Source: Actinomycetota bacterium
GTDB taxonomy: Bacteria > Actinomycetota > Aquicultoria > Aquicultorales > Aquicultoraceae
DNA length: 64,000 nucleotides
Reading direction: 5' to 3'
NCBI GenBank assembly: GCA_018333515.1
Contig: JAGXSZ010000027.1
Coordinates: 1-64,000, forward strand
Shown here: piece by piece, positions 23,871 through 32,977 of the stretch
Position numbering within the stretch: position 1 is the stretch's first letter
Layout of the letters: every line of letters begins with the position of its first letter
Notes under the pieces: generated by a model
Databases searched by the model: none
What the model saw: the letters and a program-made list of their open reading frames with translations, nothing else
Told to the model about the DNA's origin: nothing
Program-made: the position numbers and the translations under genes

Positions 23871-24310
23871 CTTACACCCCTTCTGTAATTTGCTTAACCA
23901 ACAATTATCTCATAGGTGCTATCGCGTAGTAGCATATAATAGCAATAGCATAAAAAAGCAAATGCATGTATAGTATAGAACAGATGATATTTAAGAACAA
24001 CAGAAATAAGTGCACATTGCTTAGAAGAAAAGAATGTTGGTCGGAAGAAAAGAATGCATGTGAAGAAAAATAATTCTGTTGTTGTTAGGCGGATTAGGCG
24101 GAAGAAATAATTGACGCCGGACAGGCGCCGGACAAGAAGGCATACTGAAAAAACGAGCACACGTTAGTCATAAGAAAAAGAAAAAACCAACAGGAGGAAA
24201 GCAGATACGAGGGGGAATCGGTCTGCCTGCGCCCTTTCGGTAAATCAGTGTTTTGTTATTTAAGTGTAACAAGAAATTAAGATACGAGGGGAAAAAGGGG
24301 GAAAGCGAGA

Positions 24311-24358
24311 TTAGGGATTAGTCTTAGCTGGTCAGGGCAGTCTGGGAGGTCTGACCCC
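24311..24358. repeat. REP-like element, class A, copy 2
   Basis: About 48 bases from TTAGGGATTAG to GGGAGGTCTGACCCC, matching the elements at 330-375 and 25835-25882. With the third copy it brackets the ATPase gene at 24475-25752. Confidence 0.75.
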
Positions 24359-24415
24359 GCCTATACCCCGCCCCTACGGTTTCGAATCGACTGTTTTTAT
24401 ATGTCCTCTATGCCG

Positions 24416-24445
24416 ATAATAATAACATTGCAATGTTATTATTAT
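24416..24445. promoter_or_regulatory. 30-bp perfect palindrome upstream of the ATPase gene
   Basis: The sequence is symmetric about 24430/24431 (AATAACATTG|CAATGTTATT at the centre) over 30 bases, ending 29 bases before the ATPase start. It could be an operator or a cruciform target for mobility. There is no U-tract, so a terminator is less likely. Confidence 0.7.
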
Positions 24446-24474
24446 TAAATTACAATGACATTGAGGTGTAATCA

Positions 24475-25752
24475 ATGGACCTGTTAACGTTTAATCCTTG
24501 GTGGCGTGAGGGTAGATTGCATGCAGCCTTGGTGGGGAAAAAGCGAAAAATATTTACCGAAGTATTGAGCTATCTTGACCTAAGACAAATTCTCATATTT
24601 TCGGGCCTAAGGCGGGTCGGTAAAACAACCCTGATGTTTCAGCTTATCGAGGAACTTCTATCAAGAGGGATAAATCCTTATCATATCCTCTATTTTTCCT
24701 TTGACGACGAGATTAGCGAAATAAAGAATATTTTTGACATTTTTGAAAAAGAGGTGCTCAAGGAGCGCATTTCGGGTGTCGGGAATGTCTATGTCTTCTT
24801 TGACGAAGTGCAGAAACTTGAGAATTGGCCGGAAAAAGTAAAGATCATCTATGACCTTTACCCGAATTGCAAGGTATTTCTTTCGGGCTCGGCTGCAATA
24901 AACATCATAAAAGGAACAAAGGAGAGTTTAGCTGGTAGGTTTTTTGATTTTCGCATCGAGCCCCTTAGTTTTGATGAGCACCTAATATTCAAAGGAGTGG
25001 AGATTGACAACGAAAGGGAAGACATATTTGAGGTAGAGATAAAAAGGCATCTTAATGACTTTCTTAAAACCGGCGGTTTTATTGAGGCGATGCACTTCAA
25101 CGACATGCAACTAAAAAAATATTTCAAAGAAGGATTACTGGAGCGCATAGTTTATAAGGATATCCCGGGCGCTTTTTCGGTTAGTTCGCCCGATCTCTTA
25201 AACCGGCTTGTGCGCATTTGTGCGGGGAGGCCGGGCATTTATCTTGATTATAAAAACATAGCCAATGATTTGGGTTACGATCAGAGAACAATTGCGGACT
25301 ATTTTTCCTATCTGGATCACGCTTTACTTATAAACAAGCTTTATAATTATTCGCCCAACCTTCTAGCCAGCGAGAAAAAGATGAAGAGGGCGTATCTTTC
25401 AAATACAGCGTTTACGCTGGCTCTTTCAGAAAAAGTAGAATTGCCCATTTTACTTGAGCAGTTTTTTGTACAGCTTTTCAAGGCAAGGTTTTTCTCCAGA
25501 ACACCGCAAAAAGACGAAGTTGATATAGTTCTTGTCGCCGACAAGCGTCTTATGCCGGTAGAAGTTAAGATAAAGCCCGAGATTAGAGAAAGAGATATTG
25601 TGCCGATAATTAAGTTTTTGAAAAAAACCGGCTCAAAGAAAGGCTGCTTGATCTCGGGTGGCGACGAGAAGACTTTTGTTAAAAATGGCTTTATCGTAAA
25701 GGTTATACCTTACTGGAAATACTGGAGCATGCAAAGGGAAATAGAAATGTAG
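24475..25752 (+). CDS. AAA ATPase with DUF4143 domain
   Basis: A 425-residue protein of the AAA_14/DUF4143 group (COG1373). It has Walker A GLRRVGKTTLMFQ, Walker B VYVFFDEVQKL, the sensor-like VFLSGSAAINI, a middle winged-helix-like part, and a C-terminal segment EVDIVLVADKRLMPVEVKIK that resembles a PD-(D/E)xK nuclease core (D...EVK). These proteins are common in anaerobes and archaea, often near mobile elements, but their function is unknown. AT-rich codon use, REP copies on both sides and an upstream palindrome suggest acquisition by transfer. Confidence 0.9.
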   Translation: MDLLTFNPWWREGRLHAALVGKKRKIFTEVLSYLDLRQILIFSGLRRVGKTTLMFQLIEELLSRGINPYHILYFSFDDEISEIKNIFDIFEKEVLKERISGVGNVYVFFDEVQKLENWPEKVKIIYDLYPNCKVFLSGSAAINIIKGTKESLAGRFFDFRIEPLSFDEHLIFKGVEIDNEREDIFEVEIKRHLNDFLKTGGFIEAMHFNDMQLKKYFKEGLLERIVYKDIPGAFSVSSPDLLNRLVRICAGRPGIYLDYKNIANDLGYDQRTIADYFSYLDHALLINKLYNYSPNLLASEKKMKRAYLSNTAFTLALSEKVELPILLEQFFVQLFKARFFSRTPQKDEVDIVLVADKRLMPVEVKIKPEIRERDIVPIIKFLKKTGSKKGCLISGGDEKTFVKNGFIVKVIPYWKYWSMQREIEM

Positions 25753-25765
25753 CTTATACTACAAT

Positions 25766-25810
25766 CCAACAAAACAGGAGCCAACAAAACAGGAGCCCGC
25801 AAAACAGGTG
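25766..25810. repeat. Three 15-bp tandem repeats after the ATPase gene
   Basis: CCAACAAAACAGGAG at 25766 and 25781, followed by the degenerate CCCGCAAAACAGGTG at 25796. Non-coding. Confidence 0.85.
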
Positions 25811-25834
25811 CCAGGCATCTGGCTGTAAACAAGA

Positions 25835-25882
25835 TTAACGATTAGGATTAGCAGCTCAGGATAGCCGAGGAGGTCTGACCCC
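25835..25882. repeat. REP-like element, class A, copy 3
   Basis: TTAACGATTAGGATTAGCAG through GAGGAGGTCTGACCCC, related to 330-375 and 24311-24358. It is followed by a duplicated ACCCCGTGTTT. It lies in the 238-base gap before murJ. Confidence 0.75.
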
Positions 25883-25990
25883 GTGTTTACCCCGTGTTTA
25901 AGATTGCGCTATGCTATAATTGTTAAGATTTTGACTGCGGATTTTCTTATTTACCACTTGTTTTTCTAATTAGAGGTGCCGGGCGCAAAA

Positions 25991-27610
25991 ATGCGAAATG
26001 GAGAATACGTAGCAGCAACAGAAGAGTTCAAGGCGCCATCGATTGCAAAATCTACCGCGAAGATGTCTATAGCGACAATATTCAGTCGAGGGACCGGCTT
26101 CATAAAGACGATGGTGCTGGCCTACGCTATCGGCATAGGTCCGATTGCCGATGCGTTCAATACCGCCAACGTTATGCCCAATATTATCTTCGAGCTGGTT
26201 ATGGGCGGAATTTTGGGCTCGGTTATCATCCCGGTCTATATCCAATATCTAACAGACAAAGGGGATGAAGAATCCCGCTACATGATAAGCAACCTCACGA
26301 ATATTATTTTTGTCCTGGGTATTGCGTTGAGTTCGCTAGGTTTTTTATTTGCACCGGCTATCGTTGGATTGATGACCATGCACGACCCGTCGAAGGCGAC
26401 CCCGCTGATGATATTTTTCTTCAGAGTGTTCTCCCTCAAGATAATGTTTTACGCGTTGGCTGCGGTGTTTACCGGCGCGCTTAACTCACAGCGCCGGTTC
26501 ACGATACCGATGGCGGCACCGATCTTCAATAACCTGGTCGTCATTGTAGCGGTTCTGGCCCTGTACGTTCCGTTTAGCGAAAGCAACCCCGATTTCGCCT
26601 TGGCGGCGTTGGCCATCGGAACGATGATGGGCGTAGTGGTGATGGCCCTGGTGCAAATCCCGTCGGTCTTAAAGATAGGCTTAAGACCACGGCTCTCTTT
26701 TGACTTGCGCCACCCGGCGGTCAAGCAGGTAACAAGATTAGGCATTCCGATGCTCGGGTTTGCGGCCACCACCCAAGCCAACACGTTTATCATCTATTCT
26801 CTGTTGCAGCCATTCGATAAAGGCCCGACCGCCTACGCATACGCGCTGGCGTTCTTTCAGTTGCCCTACGCGATATTTATCGTCTCGATTACGACCGCCA
26901 TCTTCCCGGAACTTTCTCGGTATGCGAATAACAAGGATTTTCAGAGCTTCAAGAAGACCCTCTCGCTCGGCGTCCGTTCGACCTCGTTTATTACCATCCC
27001 GTCGGCTATCTTTGTCGGGTTAATGGCAAAGCCGATTATCGGCCTCACGCTCCAGCACGGGCTATTCGACGAAGCCGGCACGACGATTACGGCGGCGGTG
27101 CTGACGTCCTTTGCTTTCGCACTCCTATCGTTTTCACTTTACAATATGTTGACCAGGGTATATTATTCACTCCAGGACACAAAAACGCCGTTAAAGATAG
27201 GTGCCGTCAGCGTTCCGTTGCAGATTCTGTTTAACTTCCTATTCATCGGTATCATGGGGGTTCCCGGTCTGCCTTTGGCATACGCGCTGGCGCTTACTTT
27301 TGCCGTCATAGCCCAGCTTTATGTGCTGCGACGTAAGATTGGCCCGATTGGGGCTTCGCATATGCTTAAAGGGATGGGAAAGCAGGCCATGGCGGCGATT
27401 CCGGCGGGGGGCGCGATGTATCTCGTTTCCCACGGGGTCGGGGGCCTGGAGTTACCGCGTATGCTCGGGCTCGCTGCTCAAATCGGAGGCGCGGCGGCGC
27501 TCGGCTTTGTCGTCTATCTCGGGCTGTCCCTATTGTTCGGTGTTGAAGAGGTCGATTTTATTAAGAAGTTATTAAGGAAGTTTAAGGGCGCGAAAGCGGC
27601 ATCTATATAA
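25991..27610 (+). CDS. murJ: Lipid II flippase MurJ
   Basis: A 539-residue MOP-superfamily protein with about 14 membrane helices, starting with the family pattern [20 protein letters not shown] and [21 protein letters not shown]. It exports lipid II for peptidoglycan synthesis. The ATG at 25991 is preferred; an in-frame GTG at 25976 would add five residues, and AGAGGTG at 25973 lies at a usable distance from the ATG. Its stop overlaps the lepA ATG (TAATG). It supplies the pathway whose enzymes lie at 53624-63847. Confidence 0.92.
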   Translation: MRNGEYVAATEEFKAPSIAKSTAKMSIATIFSRGTGFIKTMVLAYAIGIGPIADAFNTANVMPNIIFELVMGGILGSVIIPVYIQYLTDKGDEESRYMISNLTNIIFVLGIALSSLGFLFAPAIVGLMTMHDPSKATPLMIFFFRVFSLKIMFYALAAVFTGALNSQRRFTIPMAAPIFNNLVVIVAVLALYVPFSESNPDFALAALAIGTMMGVVVMALVQIPSVLKIGLRPRLSFDLRHPAVKQVTRLGIPMLGFAATTQANTFIIYSLLQPFDKGPTAYAYALAFFQLPYAIFIVSITTAIFPELSRYANNKDFQSFKKTLSLGVRSTSFITIPSAIFVGLMAKPIIGLTLQHGLFDEAGTTITAAVLTSFAFALLSFSLYNMLTRVYYSLQDTKTPLKIGAVSVPLQILFNFLFIGIMGVPGLPLAYALALTFAVIAQLYVLRRKIGPIGASHMLKGMGKQAMAAIPAGGAMYLVSHGVGGLELPRMLGLAAQIGGAAALGFVVYLGLSLLFGVEEVDFIKKLLRKFKGAKAASI

Positions 27611-29427
27611 TGAATCACAATATAATGAATCAACAGAATATCAGAAATTTTAGCATTATCGCCCATATAGACCACGGCAAGTCGACGCTTGCCGACAGGA
27701 TGCTCGAGGTCACGCATACGGTCTCGGGTCGCGAGATGATGAACCAGGTCCTCGACTCGATGGACCTCGAGCGCGAGCGCGGCATCACTATAAAAGCCCG
27801 CGCCGTGCGCATTAACTACAAGGCCAAAGACGGGCAGGATTACATCCTCAACCTTATCGACACCCCCGGACACGTCGACTTCACATACGAGGTCTCGCGC
27901 AGCCTCGCCGCCTGCGAGGGGGCGCTGCTCGTCGTCGATGCGGCCCAGGGAGTCGAGGCGCAAACACTCGCAAACACTTTCTTGGCGCTCGAGAACGACC
28001 TCGAGGTCGTTCCGGTCATCAACAAAATCGACCTTCCCAGCGCCGACCCCGTCAGGGTGGCCAGGGAGATAGAGGAGAGCCTCGCCATCGATACGAGCGA
28101 TGCGCTGCTGGTTAGCGCTAAGACAGGGGAGGGCACGCTCGACGTGCTCGAAGCTATCGTAAGAAAGATTCCCGCGCCCTCGGGCAAGCCGGATGCGCCG
28201 CTAAAAGCGCTAATATTCGACTCGCTGTTCGATTCGTACCGGGGCGTTATCGTCTATATCCGCGTGGTAGACGGCTCGATAAAAAAAGGCGACAAAATCA
28301 AGATGATGGCGACCGGGCGCGTGGCCGAGGTCGAAGAGATAGGCGTGCTCCGCCCCGAGATGCAGAAGGTGGGCGAGCTTGCGGCGGGTGAGGTCGGCTA
28401 TCTTATCGCCGGCGTCAAGGATGTGCGCGACAGCAAGGTCGGCGACACGATAACGAATGCGAAACACGGCGCCGAGACGCCGCTTCCCGGCTACAGCGAG
28501 GTCAAACCGATGGTCTTCTCGGGCCTATACCCGGTCGACGGGGGCCAATATGAGGATTTGCGCGACGCGCTCGCGAAATTGCAGCTAAACGACCCGGCGC
28601 TCATGTACGAGCCGGAGACCTCTTCGGCGCTCGGCTTCGGTTTCAGGTGCGGTTTTCTCGGGCTGCTCCATATGGAGATAATCAAGGAGCGCCTCGAGCG
28701 CGAATACAACCTGGAGCTGGTGGCGACCGCGCCGAGCGTGTCGTATAGAATAACCAGGACCAACGGGGAGCAGAGCGCTATCAGGAATCCTTCGGATATG
28801 CCCCAGCCCCACGAGGTGGAGACGATGGAGGAGCCGTTCGTCTCGGCCGTGATTCTGCTGCCGCCGGAATACGTCGGCGCTATCATGGACATATGTCAGG
28901 ATCGGCGCGGTGAGTTCAAGAATATGCAGTATTTGAGCGAGAACCGGGTCGAACTCCATTATGAGCTGCCGCTCTCCGAGATATTGCTCGACTTCTTTAA
29001 CCAGCTCAAGTCGCGCACCCGCGGTTACGCGTCGCTCGACTATGAGCACCTGGGGTATCGCCGGACCGAGCTGGTCAAACTAGACGTGATGTTGGCCGGT
29101 ACGCCGGTCGACGCGTTTTCCAGCATCGTTCCGAAGGAAAAGGCCTATTACCGGGGCAAAGAACTCGTGGCCAAGCTCCATGAGATAATCCCGAAGCAGA
29201 TGTTCGAGGTCGCCATCCAGGCGGCGATAGGGAGCAAGATAATCGCGCGTGAGACCGTCAAAGCGAGGCGCAAAGACGTTACCGCCAAGTGCTACGGCGG
29301 CGACATCAGCAGAAAGCGCAAGCTTCTCGAGAAGCAGAAGGAAGGCAAGCGCAAGATGAAGCAGGTCGGACGGGTAGAAGTACCGCAAGACGCTTTCATG
29401 CAGGTGCTAAGGGTGGAGGATAAGTAG
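27610..29427 (+). CDS. lepA: Elongation factor 4
   Basis: A 605-residue translational GTPase. G motifs are clear: [13 protein letters not shown] (G1), the switch region [19 protein letters not shown] (G3) and NKIDLPSA (G4). The C-terminal LepA-specific part ([20 protein letters not shown]) is present and the length is normal. EF4 acts on the ribosome, with back-translocation or initiation-quality roles described. An alternative start lies at 27625. Coupled to murJ by a TAATG overlap. Confidence 0.97.
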   Translation: MNHNIMNQQNIRNFSIIAHIDHGKSTLADRMLEVTHTVSGREMMNQVLDSMDLERERGITIKARAVRINYKAKDGQDYILNLIDTPGHVDFTYEVSRSLAACEGALLVVDAAQGVEAQTLANTFLALENDLEVVPVINKIDLPSADPVRVAREIEESLAIDTSDALLVSAKTGEGTLDVLEAIVRKIPAPSGKPDAPLKALIFDSLFDSYRGVIVYIRVVDGSIKKGDKIKMMATGRVAEVEEIGVLRPEMQKVGELAAGEVGYLIAGVKDVRDSKVGDTITNAKHGAETPLPGYSEVKPMVFSGLYPVDGGQYEDLRDALAKLQLNDPALMYEPETSSALGFGFRCGFLGLLHMEIIKERLEREYNLELVATAPSVSYRITRTNGEQSAIRNPSDMPQPHEVETMEEPFVSAVILLPPEYVGAIMDICQDRRGEFKNMQYLSENRVELHYELPLSEILLDFFNQLKSRTRGYASLDYEHLGYRRTELVKLDVMLAGTPVDAFSSIVPKEKAYYRGKELVAKLHEIIPKQMFEVAIQAAIGSKIIARETVKARRKDVTAKCYGGDISRKRKLLEKQKEGKRKMKQVGRVEVPQDAFMQVLRVEDK

Positions 29428-29466
29428 CGAAGCGAGTCACCGTCTCCGCTGGTAAGGACGACCCCT

Positions 29467-31368
29467 GTGAAAAGCAAAGCCCGTTTATTAGAACAACTGA
29501 AAAGCGTTCCGCACAGCCCCGGCGTCTATCTCTTCCGGGATATCGACGCCAAAGTAATATATGTAGGTAAGGCGAAATCCCTCAAGAACCGCGTGCGTTC
29601 GTATTTCCACAATAGGGGTATGGACCCCAAGACCAGGGCGCTCGTCGAGCGTATCGCCGACTTCGATTTCCACGTGACCGGCAATGAAATAGAGGCGCTC
29701 GTGCTCGAGTGCAACCTTATAAAGAAATACCGCCCGGTTTTCAACGTCTCATACCGGGACGACAAGAGCTATCCCTATCTAGCGATAACCTGGCAGGACG
29801 AGTTCCCGCGAATCATGGTGACGCGGGAGCGCCACAAGAAGGGCACGAAATATTACGGCCCCTACACGAGTGTGCAGCCGGTGCGCGAGACTTTCGACAC
29901 CTTAAGGCGGATATTCCCGTTCCGGACATGCAAGCGCGCCAAACCCGGCAAATCGACCGGCTCGCCGTGCCTCAACTACCACATCAAACGCTGCCTGGGG
30001 CCGTGCATCGGCGCGGTCGCCAAAGACGAGTACCGGGCGATGATGGAGCAGGTCGAGTCCTTCTTGGAGGGGCGCCCTAACCCCGTCGTCAAGCAACTCG
30101 AAGTCGAGATGGAGGCGGCGGCGGCGGGTCTGGAGTTCGAGCGCGCGGCGCGCGTCCGCGACCGGCTCGAAGCCGCCCGGCATGTCCTGCGGAAACAGAA
30201 GATCGTCTCGGAAGCCGGTGAGGACTACGACGCTATCGGTTACAGCCTCGACGATTCGCTGGCCGGCGTCAACCTGCTCGTCGTGCGCGACGGCAAGCTT
30301 ATCGGCAGCGATAATTTCGTTCTGGCGCGGGGTGCGCTCGACGACGATGTAGTCGGCGCGTTCATCAAAGAGCATTATCTCTCATCGGTCGCCGTGCCTC
30401 CGCAAATAATCGTGCCGGGCGCGGTCGAAGACCGGGAGTTGATAGAGGAATGGTTGGGCCTTCGTCGCGGCTCCAAAGTGACCATAAAGACGGCGCAACG
30501 GGGGGCGAAGCGGGATTTATTGGAGACGGCGTCGGCAAATTCCCGGTACGCGCTGGTGATGTCGGCCATAAAATATTCATGGGAGCGGGAGTCGGCCTCG
30601 CTTGCCTTGACATCGCTCACGAGCGCCCTCGGACTTGCCGGCCCGCCCCGGCGAATCGAATGTTTCGATATATCGACGATTCACGGCCATAACTCCGTAG
30701 GGTCGATGGTCGTTTTCACCGATGGCCGTGCGTCCAAGGCGGACTATAGGAAGTTCAAAATAAAGTATGTCGACGGTCTCAACGATTTTGCCATGATCCA
30801 CGAGGTAATCAGCAGGAGACTGCTCCATTTGGGCGATGATTTCGACCCCTCGTTCGCTACCGTGCCCGACTTGATAATCGTCGACGGCGGCAAAGGCCAG
30901 CTCTCGGCCGCCATGTCGGCGCTCAGGGAGAAGGGCTACCCGGATATTCCCATCATCGGCCTGGCCAAGCGGGAAGAGGCGGTGTTTATGCCGGGGCGGC
31001 CCGACCCGCTCTTGCTGGAGAGGTCATCGGAGGCGCTCAAGCTGCTTCAGCGGGTGCGCGATGAGGCGCACCGCTACGCGATTGCCTACCACCGCAAACT
31101 GCGCGGTAGAGCGATGGTAGAGTCGACGCTCGACAAGATATCGGGAGTCGGGGAGAACCGGAAGCGTTTGCTCTTGACACATTTCGGCGCGCCCGGCGCG
31201 ATTGCGGACGCCACGCTCGAAGAATTAAAAAGCGTACCCGGCCTGCCGGATATAATCGCCGAGCGGGTACACCGCCACTTCCATAGCAGCGGGGGAAACT
31301 TCCGTAGCAACGGGGGAAACTTCCATAGCAGCACGGGAAACTTCCATAGCAACGGGGGAAAGTTGTGA
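29467..31368 (+). CDS. uvrC: UvrABC excinuclease subunit C, with repeat tail
   Basis: A 633-residue nuclease for nucleotide excision repair. Order: GIY-YIG domain (SPGVYLFRDIDAKVIYVGKA, from ~residue 17), cysteines in FRTCKR, SPCLNY and RCLGPCIG, a UVR domain near 205-240, the RNase H-like nuclease (CFDISTIHGHNSVGSMVVF; IIVDGGKGQLSAA) and a C-terminal helix-hairpin-helix (LDKISGVGENRKRLLLTHFG). It ends with an unusual four-unit heptad tail rich in Phe, His, Ser, Asn and Gly. GTG start. The stop overlaps the start of the ogt gene (GTGA). Confidence 0.97.
   Translation: MKSKARLLEQLKSVPHSPGVYLFRDIDAKVIYVGKAKSLKNRVRSYFHNRGMDPKTRALVERIADFDFHVTGNEIEALVLECNLIKKYRPVFNVSYRDDKSYPYLAITWQDEFPRIMVTRERHKKGTKYYGPYTSVQPVRETFDTLRRIFPFRTCKRAKPGKSTGSPCLNYHIKRCLGPCIGAVAKDEYRAMMEQVESFLEGRPNPVVKQLEVEMEAAAAGLEFERAARVRDRLEAARHVLRKQKIVSEAGEDYDAIGYSLDDSLAGVNLLVVRDGKLIGSDNFVLARGALDDDVVGAFIKEHYLSSVAVPPQIIVPGAVEDRELIEEWLGLRRGSKVTIKTAQRGAKRDLLETASANSRYALVMSAIKYSWERESASLALTSLTSALGLAGPPRRIECFDISTIHGHNSVGSMVVFTDGRASKADYRKFKIKYVDGLNDFAMIHEVISRRLLHLGDDFDPSFATVPDLIIVDGGKGQLSAAMSALREKGYPDIPIIGLAKREEAVFMPGRPDPLLLERSSEALKLLQRVRDEAHRYAIAYHRKLRGRAMVESTLDKISGVGENRKRLLLTHFGAPGAIADATLEELKSVPGLPDIIAERVHRHFHSSGGNFRSNGGNFHSSTGNFHSNGGKL
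31279..31362 (+). repeat. Four 21-bp in-frame repeats in the uvrC 3' end
   Basis: Units of 21 bases at 31279, 31300, 31321 and 31342, each reading TTCC(A/G)TAGCA.C..GGAAA. They encode FHSSGGN, FRSNGGN, FHSSTGN and FHSNGGK. The last unit touches the ogt start codon. Confidence 0.95.
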
Positions 31369-31886
31369 AGACTTATTGCTTCTACGAGACGGTGTGGGGC
31401 GATGGAGCCTTGCTCTTTAACGAAAAAGGATTGGAGCGCGTGCTCTTTCCGTCGCCGTCGGCGCGGGATTTGTCGGACGAGCTAAACAAGCATTTTGAGC
31501 AGTATAAACACATCCAGGGCCGGGATTATGGTTTAAGCTCTACTTTAGCTAGATACTTTAGCGGAGAGCGGGTCGGTTTCGATGTCGAGATAGATTTCGG
31601 GCGCCTGAGCGATTTTGAGCGCGCTGTATTGAGCAAACTAAGAGGTCTTTCCTATGGTAAGACCATCGGATATAAGGATTTGGCGAAGGAGTGCGGGAGG
31701 CCTCGTGCCGCGAGAGCTGTCGGCAACGCGCTTGCGAAAAACCCGGTGCCGATTGTGGTGCCGTGCCATCGTATACTCAGAAACGACGGCCGCCTCGGGG
31801 GATGGAGCGGACCGCAAGGTTGGAAGGAGCGACTGCTCGAACTCGAGGGGATAGCATTGGGCGACAGCGATCGGGTACGGGCGTAG
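31365..31886 (+). CDS. ogt: Methylated-DNA--protein-cysteine methyltransferase
   Basis: A 173-residue DNA repair protein. The catalytic domain has LSYGKTIGYKDLA, the DNA-binding helix RPRAARAVGNALAKNP and the active-site VVPCHRIL, whose Cys accepts the alkyl group from O6-alkylguanine. The GTG start overlaps the uvrC stop, so excision repair and direct reversal are probably made together. No ribosome site is seen other than the purine-rich repeat itself. The gene separates uvrC from rapZ, which are adjacent in most Actinobacteria. Confidence 0.95.
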   Translation: MKTYCFYETVWGDGALLFNEKGLERVLFPSPSARDLSDELNKHFEQYKHIQGRDYGLSSTLARYFSGERVGFDVEIDFGRLSDFERAVLSKLRGLSYGKTIGYKDLAKECGRPRAARAVGNALAKNPVPIVVPCHRILRNDGRLGGWSGPQGWKERLLELEGIALGDSDRVRA

Positions 31887-31903
31887 CGATCGGGTACGGG
31901 CGG
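31866..31903. repeat. 19-bp tandem duplication over the ogt stop codon
   Basis: AGCGATCGGGTACGGGCGT at 31866-31884 is repeated at 31885-31903 with a change in the last base. The duplication covers the end of ogt. Confidence 0.9.
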
Positions 31904-31920
31904 AAGAAGCTCTAAGTTAA

Positions 31921-31946
31921 AGAGTAAAGACCTGACCCCAGGTCTT
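31921..31946. repeat. REP-like element with hairpin
   Basis: AGAGTAAAGACCTGACCCC followed by AGGTCTT. The arms AAGACCT (31927-31933) and AGGTCTT (31940-31946) can pair around GACCCC. The first 19 bases recur at 36233-36251, where the right arm is missing. The core resembles the RAYT REP core with T and C exchanged. Confidence 0.65.
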
Positions 31947-32062
31947 GGGCGACAGTGATTGAGTGTAAGCGGTAAAGCCGGTCACATACTCACAGCGCAT
32001 CGGCGTGAAGCCGAAAAATAAGTTAGAATATAATAAAACGCGGGAGTGAGGTAGAGCAGCTT

Positions 32063-32938
32063 TTGAATCCTAACATCGAATTCGCAATTATAACGGGACT
32101 GTCCGGCGCGGGAAGGTCCGAAGCGATAAAGTGCTTCGAGGACATGGGGTTTTTCTGCATCGACAACCTGCCCCCGTCACTAATCCCGAAGATGGCCGAG
32201 CTGGCTACGCTTCCGGGAAGCAAGGTCAATCAAGTCGCGGTCGTCTGCGATGTGCGCGGAGGGGAGTTCTTCGACGACCTCCTGGAAGAGCTGCGGAAGC
32301 TGAAAGAGCAGCGTATCACCTACCAGATTCTTTTCTTGGAGGCCTCCGATGAGGTGTTGGTAAAGCGTTTCAAGGAAACGCGACGCCGACACCCGCTCTC
32401 CGAAGAAGGGGCAATCGTCGAAGGCATCCACAGAGAGCGCCGTATCATGGAGCAGCTCAGAGGGCAGGCCAACATCATCATCGATACGAGCAATTTAGCA
32501 CCCTTCGAGCTGAAAGATAAGATCCGCACCGCGATTCTCAAGCAGGATAAGCAGAAAAAAGGCATCATGATAACTATTATGTCGTTCGGCTATAAGTACG
32601 GCATGCCGCTCGACGCCGATTTAGTAATGGACGTGCGCTTTCTGCCCAATCCGCACTACATCGAAGCGCTCCGGGATTTTGACGGCACGAACGAGAAGGT
32701 CTGCGATTTTGTGTTAAACAGGTCCGAGAGCCGCACCTTCATCAAGAAGTTCACCGGCATGCTCGCCTTTTTGCTGCCGAGGTATGTCGCCGAAGGCAAG
32801 ACCCACCTTACCATAGCGATAGGGTGCACCGGCGGAAAGCACCGCTCTGTGGCCATTGCCGAAGAAGCGGCGAAGTTCTTGCGCGAGAAGGATTACAATG
32901 TCGTTGTACGCCATCGCGATTACAAGAGAGGCAAATAG
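32063..32938 (+). CDS. rapZ: RNase adapter / nucleotide-binding protein RapZ
   Basis: A 291-residue P-loop protein: IITGLSGAGRSEAIKCFED, MGFFCIDNLPPSLI, and in the C-terminal domain FLPNPHYIEALRDFDG and TIAIGCTGGKHRSVAIAEE. In E. coli RapZ guides RNase E to a small RNA controlling amino-sugar synthesis; in Gram-positives (YvcJ) it affects competence and gene expression. The Arg in place of Lys in the P-loop is frequent in actinobacterial homologues. TTG start. It leads the rapZ-yvcK-whiA set. Confidence 0.95.
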   Translation: MNPNIEFAIITGLSGAGRSEAIKCFEDMGFFCIDNLPPSLIPKMAELATLPGSKVNQVAVVCDVRGGEFFDDLLEELRKLKEQRITYQILFLEASDEVLVKRFKETRRRHPLSEEGAIVEGIHRERRIMEQLRGQANIIIDTSNLAPFELKDKIRTAILKQDKQKKGIMITIMSFGYKYGMPLDADLVMDVRFLPNPHYIEALRDFDGTNEKVCDFVLNRSESRTFIKKFTGMLAFLLPRYVAEGKTHLTIAIGCTGGKHRSVAIAEEAAKFLREKDYNVVVRHRDYKRGK

Positions 32939-32977
32939 GCTGTCGGCAAAGGCTTCAGGCGGGAGATAAGGTATTAT

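Larger units (their letters stand above)
23871..24474. other. Gene-free AT-rich region
   Basis: The 604 bases between the RAYT gene and the ATPase gene show short repeated GAAGAAAAGAATG text (24026-24070), a GCGCCGGACA duplication, the class A REP copy at 24311 and the palindrome at 24416. Open frames here have no family features and I reject them as genes. Confidence 0.7.

Noticed and set aside
23894-24160. Open frame of 88 codons on the - strand
   Set aside because: Low-complexity aromatic and hydrophobic text in an AT-rich gap, no ribosome site, no family.
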